Source of the DNA: Treponema sp.
GTDB taxonomy: Bacteria; Spirochaetota; Spirochaetia; Treponematales; Breznakiellaceae
DNA: 8,465 nucleotides
Assembly (NCBI GenBank): GCA_031280065.1
Contig: JAITHH010000147.1
Location: 1-8,465 of the forward strand
Reading direction: 5' to 3'
Part shown: positions 1 to 5,668 of the stretch, piece after piece
Numbering within the stretch: position 1 is the first letter of the stretch
Layout: every line of letters begins with the position of its first letter
Program-made: the position numbers and the translations under genes
Notes under the pieces: model-generated
The model's database searches: none
What the model saw: only the letters and a program-made list of their open reading frames with translations
Told to the model about the DNA's origin: nothing

Positions 1-254
1 TCGATGCTCAGTTGGGATACCGGACGTTTTTCAAGCGCCCGCTGAACTCCCCGCTCGATCTTCTCCCGGTCAAAAGGCTCCCGGCGGCCATCCCGCTTGA
101 TCACCATGAAAGGTTTATCCTCGATCCGCTCGTAGCTGGTAAACCGGTAGCCGCAGTGAGCGCACTCCCGCCGGCGCCGGGTCGCCTCTCCGTGGGCCAG
201 GGTTCGGGATTCGATCACTTTATCGTCAAGATTACCGCAATGGGGACAGCGCAT
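1..254 (-). CDS. nrdR: Transcriptional repressor NrdR, N-terminal part (cut by window edge)
   Basis: NrdR is the zinc- and nucleotide-binding repressor of ribonucleotide reductase genes; it senses ATP/dATP through an ATP-cone. The 84 visible residues begin MRCPHC, and a second cysteine pair CAHC at residues 31-34 completes the zinc ribbon (C3, C6, C31, C34). An arginine-rich stretch (RRRRE, about 26-30) follows the family pattern. The ATP-cone starts near residue 49 ([15 protein letters not shown]) and runs off the window, so roughly the last 70 residues of a normal protein of about 150 are missing. The ATG at 254 is fixed by the MxCPxC start typical of the family. An AGG lies 5 bases upstream as a weak ribosome site. 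The gene diverges from the glycosyltransferase. Identification is firm; the targets cannot be seen here. Confidence 0.95.
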   Translation of the reverse strand, partial: MRCPHCGNLDDKVIESRTLAHGEATRRRRECAHCGYRFTSYERIEDKPFMVIKRDGRREPFDREKIERGVQRALEKRPVSQLSI

Positions 255-260
255 ATACCT

Positions 261-289
261 GTTATACCACCCGCGTTCTTTGTCCGCAA
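261..289 (-). promoter_or_regulatory. Candidate promoter of nrdR
   Basis: Read on the minus strand, TTGCGG (289-284), a 17-base spacer and TATAAC (266-261) form a good sigma70-like promoter, and TGG before the -10 box gives an extended -10. Transcription would begin about 7 bases past the -10 box, at or next to the A of the nrdR start codon at 254. That implies a leaderless or nearly leaderless message. Boxes were picked by eye and no start site has been mapped. Confidence 0.45.
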
Positions 290-293
290 GCAC

Positions 294-322
294 TTCTCCC
301 TTTACCGCTTTCCTGGTATCCT
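294..322 (+). promoter_or_regulatory. Candidate extended -10 promoter of the glycosyltransferase gene
   Basis: TGGTATCCT (314-322) is an extended -10 element. A poor -35 box, TTCTCC (294-299), lies 17 bases upstream of the TATCCT hexamer. Transcription would start near 329, leaving a leader of about 16 bases that carries the GGGAGG ribosome site at 333-338. It overlaps the outer flank of the divergent nrdR promoter, so the two could interfere. Confidence 0.3.
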
Positions 323-344
323 GGACAGCGATGGGAGGCAGCGA

Positions 345-1478
345 ATGAAGATAGGCATTGACACATTCGACTGTGACGGCGGCAAGTCCGGAGTCGGCGT
401 CTATGTAACCCAGTTGTTGAAGAGAATCCCCCCTTCCGGCGAGCGCTACGAGCTGTTTGGGTGGGAGTTTGACCGGTATGCCTTCAACGAGGCCGCTGTG
501 GACATCGAATTCATTCCCCAGTGCTTTGTAAACGGTAAAACCGCCAATTCCCTCTGGCATCAGTTCAAGTACCCCGCGTTTTCCCGTCTGCGGGAATATA
601 ACGCCTGCTTCTTCCCCGCCGCCCATAAACGGCTCCCCTTCCGGTCCCCCTGCCTCTCCGTCGGCACGGTACACGACATGGCCGCTTTCCGGGGGGGCCC
701 GTGGCGGCGGGAGCATCTGGGGGCGGTGATTCGCATGGTGCTCCCCAATGCCCTCCGTCATCTGGACCGGGTTATCGCCGTGAGCCAGTGGGTCAAGGGA
801 GAACTGGTAGACATGGTGGGGGTCAAGGAGTCCCGGATCGAGGTGATTCCCAATGGCATAGACCATTCGGCTTTCTATCCCCGGCCCCGGAATAACGAGA
901 ATGTAACGCTGATACAGCCTTTCAGCGTCCGCCGGCCCTATATCCTCTACACCTCACGGCTCGATCATCCGACGAAGAACCACGTCCGGCTGATCCGGGC
1001 GTATGAGCTATTTCGGGAGCGGACCAAATATCCCCACCGGCTGGTGCTGGCAGGCGGAGACAGCCGGGGCGCGGGCTGGATAAAACGGGCCGCCGCGGCC
1101 AGTCCGTACCGGAATGATATTTTTATTACCGGCCATTTTCCCGGCGAGAGCCTGCCGGAACTCTATGCGGGGGCGGACATTGTGGTTTTTCCTTCTATAT
1201 ATGAAGGGTTTGGGCTGGGGGTGCTGGAGGCTATGGCCTGCGGAATTCCGGTGGCCTGCGCCCGCGCCGCTTCTCTGCCGGAGACTGCGGAGCACGCGGC
1301 CCTGTACTTTAACCCGTTTGACTGCGAGGACATGGCGGATCGCATGGCGGCGCTGACCACTGACCGGGACCTTTATCGTGAATGCCGCCGTTTGGGGCTG
1401 GAGCGGGCCGCTGTTTTTTCCTGGGACCGGGCGGCGGAGCACACCTTGCGGGTTATTCAAGAAACCGCAGGGCATTGA
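345..1478 (+). CDS. GT4-family glycosyltransferase
   Basis: This 377-residue GT-B fold enzyme of CAZy family GT4 should transfer a sugar from a nucleotide-sugar with retention of configuration, in the cytoplasm or at the inner face of the membrane. The N-terminal acceptor domain has a glycine-rich start (GGKSGVGVY, about 12-20). The linker shows IAVS (144-147) and PNGID (169-173). The C-terminal donor domain has KNH (211-213) and the hallmark EX7E motif in EGFGLGVLE (E287, E295), followed by MACGIPV. There is no signal peptide or membrane segment. The open frame continues upstream to position 12, but the ATG at 345 is the real start: it has GGGAGG 6 bases away, begins the Rossmann strand MKIGIDTF, and avoids overlap with nrdR. 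Donor and acceptor cannot be read from the sequence; a role in cell-surface glycan or glycolipid synthesis is a guess. It stands alone and converges on mtaB. Confidence 0.88.
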   Translation: MKIGIDTFDCDGGKSGVGVYVTQLLKRIPPSGERYELFGWEFDRYAFNEAAVDIEFIPQCFVNGKTANSLWHQFKYPAFSRLREYNACFFPAAHKRLPFRSPCLSVGTVHDMAAFRGGPWRREHLGAVIRMVLPNALRHLDRVIAVSQWVKGELVDMVGVKESRIEVIPNGIDHSAFYPRPRNNENVTLIQPFSVRRPYILYTSRLDHPTKNHVRLIRAYELFRERTKYPHRLVLAGGDSRGAGWIKRAAAASPYRNDIFITGHFPGESLPELYAGADIVVFPSIYEGFGLGVLEAMACGIPVACARAASLPETAEHAALYFNPFDCEDMADRMAALTTDRDLYRECRRLGLERAAVFSWDRAAEHTLRVIQETAGH

Positions 1479-1519
1479 TTTGAACGGGCACAGAGCCAAG
1501 CCATCCGTGTGCGCTCCCC

Positions 1520-2866
1520 TTAGCTCGTGTGAATAGGTATAGCTTGAGCGTCAAAACGTCTATCCGCAAGGGGAAGCGACTGGATGCGGCAGAGGAACCG
1601 CCGTTCCGCAACTGTCGCGGGAACCAGTAAACGCAGGTAGTTTGCGGACAGCGCCGCCCCGGATTCAGGGATCGCCTCCACCGTCTTCCCCAGCCAGCGG
1701 GCAATATACGCCTTCCTGCCTTCATGGGCCAGCGCCGTAAGCGCCTTGACCCGGGCAGCGGCCTCGCGCTCAGGAACCGCTTCTTCAAACCCAGCCGCTT
1801 CAGTCCCGGGCCGGCGGGAATACGGAAACGGATGTATCCAGGCAAAATCAAGCCTTTGGCAGAGTTCATAGCTTTGCCGGAAATCGCCGTCCCGTTCTCC
1901 CGGAAACCCCGCTATCATATCGCAGGCCAAGAACGGATCGCCCTTGAGCGCCCGCAGTTGTTCCGCAGCCCGCACGACCTCGCCGGGGCCGTAAGTCCTG
2001 CGCATCCGCCTTAGAACAGCGGGACTTCCCGATTGCACGGACAGATGAAAGTGAGGCCGTATCCGCCCATCCGCCAGCGCATCCAAAAGCGCGGGACGCA
2101 GACCTTGCGGCTCCAGGGACGAGAGCCGTATGGCAATGCTGCGCGTCTCCCTGAGCAGCAGGGAGAGGAGCATTGCCAAATCGAACCCGCCGGCGTCATA
2201 GCAGCCGATATTAACGCCCGTGAGCACCGCTTCCCCAAAACCCCGGGCCTCCAGCGCCTTGAGCCGGGCCAGAACCTGTCCTGCTTCCAGGCTCACGCTT
2301 TTTCCCCTGGCCAGGGGTACACGGCAGTAGGAACACGCATGATTACAGCCGTCCTGAATCTTAAGAAAGGGCCGGGAATGAAAGGAAAGGTCCTCCCCGT
2401 TAAAACGGAAACGGTCATCCGGCGCGGCGGATGGACTTACCCGTTCCCATTGTCCAAGCAGGGCCGGTAATTGCTCCGGATCAGGGGCGGAATTCCCGCT
2501 GTTACGCCGAATAAAGCCCGGAAGGTCCAAGAGGGCGCTTTTGAGGTCGCCGTTCAGCACAAAGAAACGGCCCTGAGCGCGGGAAGCGGCGTCCGCAAGA
2601 GCTTCCAGGGCGGGACGCGCTACCTGGGCGTAACAGCCGGTAACGATGACGCAGGATCGCGGGTTTGCGCGGAGGGCCGCGCGGATGATCCGCCGGGCTT
2701 TCTGCTCCGCTTTGGAGGTAACGGTACAGGTATTCACCGCCAGGATGTCCGTTGCCGATCCCCAGGGCGCGACTTGAAAGCCCTCCCGCTTAAACGCGGC
2801 GGCAACCGCCTCGCTTTCCGCCTGGTTTAACTTGCAGCCCAGCGTATAAACGGACAGGGAAAGCAT
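1520..2866 (-). CDS. mtaB: tRNA (t6A37)-C2 methylthiotransferase MtaB
   Basis: MtaB is a radical-SAM enzyme that converts t6A at position 37 of ANN-decoding tRNAs to ms2t6A. The 448-residue length is normal for the family. The N-terminal UPF0004 domain carries the three cluster cysteines C11 (YTLGCKLNQAES), C47 (NTCTVT) and C78 (VTGCYAQ). The radical-SAM cluster is CNHACSYC with C174, C178 and C181. LGCKLNQAES and the spacing favour MtaB over MiaB and RimO. The last ~60 residues form a TRAM-like RNA-binding tail. The ATG at 2866 lies 3 bases after the stop of the TPR gene. No convincing Shine-Dalgarno sequence precedes it, so translation probably depends on ribosomes finishing the upstream gene. 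It is the last gene of the three-gene operon and converges on the glycosyltransferase with a 41-base gap. Assignment to MtaB is confident; only a tree could fully exclude a sister clade. Confidence 0.93.
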   Translation of the reverse strand: MLSLSVYTLGCKLNQAESEAVAAAFKREGFQVAPWGSATDILAVNTCTVTSKAEQKARRIIRAALRANPRSCVIVTGCYAQVARPALEALADAASRAQGRFFVLNGDLKSALLDLPGFIRRNSGNSAPDPEQLPALLGQWERVSPSAAPDDRFRFNGEDLSFHSRPFLKIQDGCNHACSYCRVPLARGKSVSLEAGQVLARLKALEARGFGEAVLTGVNIGCYDAGGFDLAMLLSLLLRETRSIAIRLSSLEPQGLRPALLDALADGRIRPHFHLSVQSGSPAVLRRMRRTYGPGEVVRAAEQLRALKGDPFLACDMIAGFPGERDGDFRQSYELCQRLDFAWIHPFPYSRRPGTEAAGFEEAVPEREAAARVKALTALAHEGRKAYIARWLGKTVEAIPESGAALSANYLRLLVPATVAERRFLCRIQSLPLADRRFDAQAIPIHTS

Positions 2867-2869
2867 GGA

Positions 2870-3514
2870 TCAGCGGTTTCGCAGCAGGACTTGACGGGTC
2901 CGGTCCAATCCCCGGCGGGCGTCGGAAAGCTGGGAATTGAGCGCCAAGGCCTGCTCGTAGGCCAGAACCGCGTCAGCGAGGTCTCCGGCGTTTTCGCGGG
3001 CATAGGCGAGACGGGTCCACCAGGCCGCATTCCCCGGCGTGTAATGGACCGCTGTGGACAGGGCAATATCGGCGTGGCGGAACCGGCCCAGCCTGATATA
3101 GATTTCACCGATGAAGTAGTACACCGTTTCGATCCGCCCCCCCTCTGGGGCCAGGTTGATGTACTCCTGGAAGAATTGCAGCGATTCGGTGTTCTGGCCC
3201 TGGTGGTAATTCACCTCTCCAAGAATCTCGACGATCCGGTGATCGTAGCGGCTGAGTTTCCGGCCCGCAGCGGCGTATGAGCGGGCCTCCTCATAACGGC
3301 CCATTCGGATGAGGCTCCAGCAGATAACCACATGGGATTCGATATTTCCGGCATTCGCGGCGATCTCGGCCTTGCAGATTGCCACCGCACGTTCATAATT
3401 GCCGTTCCGGTATTCCTGGAGAGCGTCGGGCTTGGTCTGACCAAACACCGCTGGTGTGGAGAGAAAGAGCAGAAAGATAAGACGTACACCGGCTGTTCTC
3501 TGTGCGCGTTTCAT
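2870..3514 (-). CDS. Exported tetratricopeptide-repeat protein
   Basis: A 214-residue protein with a likely Sec signal peptide: a basic start (MKRAQR), a hydrophobic stretch at about 10-24 and a possible cleavage after VFG at 25. No lipobox cysteine is present, so it is probably free in the periplasm or attached otherwise. The rest is helical repeat sequence with TPR spacing. About five units can be followed from residue 30 to 205, with typical pieces such as NGNYERAV, MGRYEEAR, LGRFRHAD and AGDLADAVLAYEQALALN. TPR arrays bind partner proteins; no catalytic domain is visible. The ATG overlaps the bactofilin stop by 4 bases (ATGA), which points to translational coupling and supports joint function with bactofilin at the envelope, though that is inference. 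It is upstream of mtaB by 3 bases. The partner is unknown. Confidence 0.85.
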   Translation of the reverse strand: MKRAQRTAGVRLIFLLFLSTPAVFGQTKPDALQEYRNGNYERAVAICKAEIAANAGNIESHVVICWSLIRMGRYEEARSYAAAGRKLSRYDHRIVEILGEVNYHQGQNTESLQFFQEYINLAPEGGRIETVYYFIGEIYIRLGRFRHADIALSTAVHYTPGNAAWWTRLAYARENAGDLADAVLAYEQALALNSQLSDARRGLDRTRQVLLRNR

Positions 3515-3882
3515 ACCTTTGGCGTTATGTCCCGTTCCGGCATGGTACAGCGCCCGTTAAACCAGCAGCCTGATTCCAGCCGGATCTGCGGCGTGCTAAC
3601 GTCCCCGGCTAATTTTCCGGCGCCGGTAATTTCGAGCTTTTCTTCGGCAACGACGTTGCCTTTGACAGAGCCCCGGATGATCACCTGGGACGCGCTGATG
3701 TCCGCTTCCACCGATGCCTGTTCGTCCACCACCAGCGGGCCTGCGGCGTCAATGATCCCGGAGACTTTGCCGCGGATCATAAAGGGCTTGCCAAAGCTCA
3801 AGGAGCCTGAGAATTCAATATCGGGGGACAGGATCGTCTCAAAATCCTCTTCATCAAATCCGTCGTTTTGAACATCAGTCAT
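3511..3882 (-). CDS. Bactofilin (polymer-forming cytoskeletal protein)
   Basis: A small 123-residue bactofilin (DUF583 family). Bactofilins self-assemble without nucleotide into filaments through a right-handed beta-helix and act as scaffolds for cell shape and envelope machinery. The first ~16 residues are an acidic, probably disordered tail (DGFDEEDFE). Residues ~22-108 show the family's short repeated beta-strand pattern: alternating hydrophobic residues with glycines at turns (FSGSLSFG, IRGKVSG, IIRGSVKGNVVAEEKLEITGAGKLAGDV). The C-terminal tail is short. There is no membrane segment. The ATG at 3882 is the only sensible start; the ribosome site (AGCGAG) is weak. It is the first gene of an operon with the TPR protein and mtaB, behind a promoter candidate at 3903-3932. 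In many bacteria a bactofilin sits beside an M23 peptidase; none is seen here. Confidence 0.93.
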   Translation of the reverse strand: MTDVQNDGFDEEDFETILSPDIEFSGSLSFGKPFMIRGKVSGIIDAAGPLVVDEQASVEADISASQVIIRGSVKGNVVAEEKLEITGAGKLAGDVSTPQIRLESGCWFNGRCTMPERDITPKV

Positions 3883-3902
3883 GGATATATACTCGCTGTC
3901 TT

Positions 3903-3932
3903 AGTGTAGCGGGATTGAGCGGCGGGGATCAA
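3903..3932 (-). promoter_or_regulatory. Candidate sigma70-type promoter of the bactofilin-TPR-mtaB operon
   Basis: On the minus strand, TTGATC (3932-3927), an 18-base spacer and TACACT (3908-3903) resemble -35 and -10 boxes. Transcription would start near 3896, leaving a leader of about 14 bases before the bactofilin ATG. There is no other good promoter in the 300 bases upstream. By-eye assignment. Confidence 0.45.
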
Positions 3933-4104
3933 GTAGGCTGTCCGTACTCAGTACCGCTAGGACACACCGGCCCTCCCAATACCCGGCTTCCTCACGCCCG
4001 CAAACAGCCCCGGGCCGCTCGGTGATGTCCCGCCTTTGGGGGTAGACTGCTTTGAACTGCGGGGAGGCCGGCTTGAACTGTTTAACTTCGGAATAGCTGG
4101 TTTG

Positions 4105-4138
4105 CCGGCGGCGCTCTTGTGCAGCCGCCGGTTTTTTT
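4105..4138 (+). terminator. Strong intrinsic terminator upstream of the GH4 gene
   Basis: A perfect 8-bp GC stem, CCGGCGGC (4105-4112) with GCCGCCGG (4124-4131), closes an 11-base loop and is followed directly by seven T (4132-4138). It works on the plus strand only, because no T-run follows on the other side. The nearest plus-strand gene upstream ends at 1478, beyond an opposing operon, so it most likely ends a local RNA or acts as an attenuator for the GH4 operon 78 bases downstream. Confidence 0.85.
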
Positions 4139-4216
4139 GTACGATAAATCACGGGGACCTGGAAAAAGAACAGCAGCTTTCCCTGCTCCTCATTTCTATC
4201 CCCCAACGGAGGCGGT
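4139..4216 (+). promoter_or_regulatory. Leader between the terminator and the GH4 start
   Basis: A GGAGG ribosome site at 4208-4212 sits 4 bases before the GH4 ATG. A small hairpin pairs 4172-4176 with 4183-4187 about 20 bases upstream of it. I find no convincing -35/-10 pair between the T-run and the start codon, which favours transcription reading through the terminator from further upstream. Confidence 0.4.
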
Positions 4217-5668
4217 ATGTACACAAACCAACTAAAAATCTGTTACATCGGAGGCGGTTCACGCAATTGGGCCTGGGTGCTCATGCAGGACCTGGCCTTT
4301 GAAAAAGAAATCTCTGGAACCATCGAACTGTATGACAGGCGGCCCGAAGACGCCCGGACCAACGAAGCCATCGGTAATGCGCTCATGGCAAAGCACAATC
4401 CCGGCCAGTGGCGTTTCCGCGCAAATCCCTCGCTGGCCGATGCTTTAAGCGGCAGCGATTTTGTCTTTGTGTCCATACTCCCCGGTGATTTTGAAGAAAT
4501 GGCCGTGGACGTGCATCTGCCCGAAAAATATGGAATCTACCAGCCGGTGGGCGACACCGCCGGGCCTGGCGGCCTCATCCGCGCTCTGCGGACCATCCCC
4601 CAGTTCCGCGAAATCGCCAGCGCTGTACGGGAATACGCCCCCTCCGCGTGGGTGATCAACTACACCAACCCCATGACGATTTGTACCCGTACCCTCTCCA
4701 AGGAGTTCCCCGGTATAAAAGCCTTTGGCTGCTGCCACGAGGTCTTCAACACCCAGAAACTCCTGGCAGAGGTGCTGGAAGAGGCAGGGCTTGCCCCCAA
4801 AGGCGCTATCAAACGGGAAGAGATCAGCGCCCGCGTTGCGGGTGTCAATCATTTTACCTGGATTGACAAGGCGTCCTGGAAAAATATTGATATCTTTCCA
4901 TATTATAAAAAATTTGTTGAGCGCTATGCGGAGACCGGGTTCAGGGGCGCGGGTGCAGCCACGACGTTTGCCCAGGGCAGCAGTCAGGCTGATCCGGGAA
5001 GCACGGATGCGAAAGACCCTGATGAAGTCCAGCGGCGGTTGTATTTCGGTTCCTCCGAGCGGGTCAAGATGGACCTGTTCCGGCGCTACGGCCTTATCGC
5101 CGCGGCTGGAGACCGGCACTTGGCGGAATTCTGCCCGCACTCCTGGTATCTTGCCTCACCGGAGCAGATCAGAGGCTGGGGCTTTGCCCTTACGCCGGTC
5201 TCCTGGAGAATTGCCAACCGTGAGAAGCTCATCAAGCAGGCGGAAGCCTACCGGGACGGCAGAGAGACCATGACGCCGGTCAAATCAGGCGAGGAGGGGA
5301 TCGCGATCATGAAGGCGCTCTTGGGCCTGGGGAATACCGTTACCAACGTCAACTTTCCCAATCAAGGCCAAATGCCGGACCTCCCTCCCGGCGCGGTGGT
5401 GGAGACCAACGCCGCGTTCAGCCGCGACAGCATCCAGCCCCTGACGGCTAACCGTCTGCCTACAGACCTCTGCGCTTTGATCATGCCGCATTCGCTGGCC
5501 CAAGAGGGGATCATCGAGGCGGTTTTTGAGGGAGATATGGAAAAGGCATTCCGGGTGTTCTCCCATGATCTTGCTATACAGGCCCTGCCCCTGGCCGATG
5601 CCCGCGCCTTGTTCGATGAAATGTGCGCCAAAACGGGCGTTAAAACGCTTGGGAAGAGTAATGATTGA
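4217..5668 (+). CDS. GH4 family alpha-galacturonidase (LplD-like, CHEV motif)
   Basis: GH4 enzymes cleave glycosides by an unusual NAD+- and Mn2+-dependent oxidation-elimination route. The 483-residue protein starts with a Rossmann strand and the NAD-binding loop GGGSRNW (12-18). It shows NYTNPM (148-153), a metal-site cysteine in CHEV (173-176) and the second metal ligand in GVNHF (H212 within 209-213). Within GH4 the residues around the metal cysteine track substrate: CHEV was described for LplD-type alpha-galacturonidases, against CHS- for alpha-glucosidases and alpha-galactosidases and CDMP or CN-P for 6-phospho-glycosidases. The predicted substrate is therefore an alpha-galacturonide, as from pectin. 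No signal peptide, so it is cytoplasmic and needs imported oligosaccharide. The length is slightly above the usual ~440-480. The ATG at 4217 has GGAGG 4 bases upstream. Its end overlaps the next gene by 8 bases. Family is certain; the substrate call rests on one motif. Confidence 0.9.
   Translation: MYTNQLKICYIGGGSRNWAWVLMQDLAFEKEISGTIELYDRRPEDARTNEAIGNALMAKHNPGQWRFRANPSLADALSGSDFVFVSILPGDFEEMAVDVHLPEKYGIYQPVGDTAGPGGLIRALRTIPQFREIASAVREYAPSAWVINYTNPMTICTRTLSKEFPGIKAFGCCHEVFNTQKLLAEVLEEAGLAPKGAIKREEISARVAGVNHFTWIDKASWKNIDIFPYYKKFVERYAETGFRGAGAATTFAQGSSQADPGSTDAKDPDEVQRRLYFGSSERVKMDLFRRYGLIAAAGDRHLAEFCPHSWYLASPEQIRGWGFALTPVSWRIANREKLIKQAEAYRDGRETMTPVKSGEEGIAIMKALLGLGNTVTNVNFPNQGQMPDLPPGAVVETNAAFSRDSIQPLTANRLPTDLCALIMPHSLAQEGIIEAVFEGDMEKAFRVFSHDLAIQALPLADARALFDEMCAKTGVKTLGKSND

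Larger units (their letters stand above)
3900..4138 (+). ncRNA. Putative structured leader or small RNA ahead of the sugar operon
   Basis: No coding sequence is credible here, yet the plus strand can form an ordered set of helices that ends in a strong terminator. A 5' hairpin pairs TGTCC with GGACA around GTAC-TCA-GTAC (about 3939-3964). A long-range helix pairs 3967-3977 with 4062-4071, 10 base pairs with one bulged C. It encloses smaller hairpins near 3992-4025 (TCAC/GTGA and GCCCG/CGGGC) and 4027-4046. TTGAACTG occurs twice, at 4052-4059 and 4073-4080. GCCGGC at 4067-4072, largely on the 3' side of the long helix, can instead pair with GCCGGC at 4104-4109, which would break the terminator. 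A possible start is TATACT at 3888-3893 without a good -35 box. It matches no riboswitch or RNA family that I recognise. GC-rich DNA folds easily, so confidence is limited. Confidence 0.35.

Noticed and set aside
12..344. In-frame N-terminal extension of the glycosyltransferase by 111 residues
   Set aside because: It runs opposite the NrdR coding sequence, has no family match, and a good ribosome site and Rossmann start exist at 345.
1483..1519. GCACA/TGTGC inverted repeat between the convergent glycosyltransferase and mtaB genes
   Set aside because: A short stem with a 15-base loop and no T-run; too weak to call a terminator.
3900..4138. 6S RNA, tmRNA, RNase P or SRP RNA as the identity of the structured region
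   Set aside because: None of the conserved core sequences of these RNAs is present, and the enclosed small hairpins do not fit the rod shape of 6S RNA.
3901..4224. Minus-strand 107-residue open frame beginning at a GTG at 4224
   Set aside because: No recognisable domain, no ribosome site, low-complexity basic sequence, and it covers the structured leader and terminator.
5526..5660. Upstream extension of the 685-residue glycosidase by 45 residues
   Set aside because: It lies inside the GH4 coding sequence in another frame; the start at 5661 has its own ribosome site and a typical coupled overlap.
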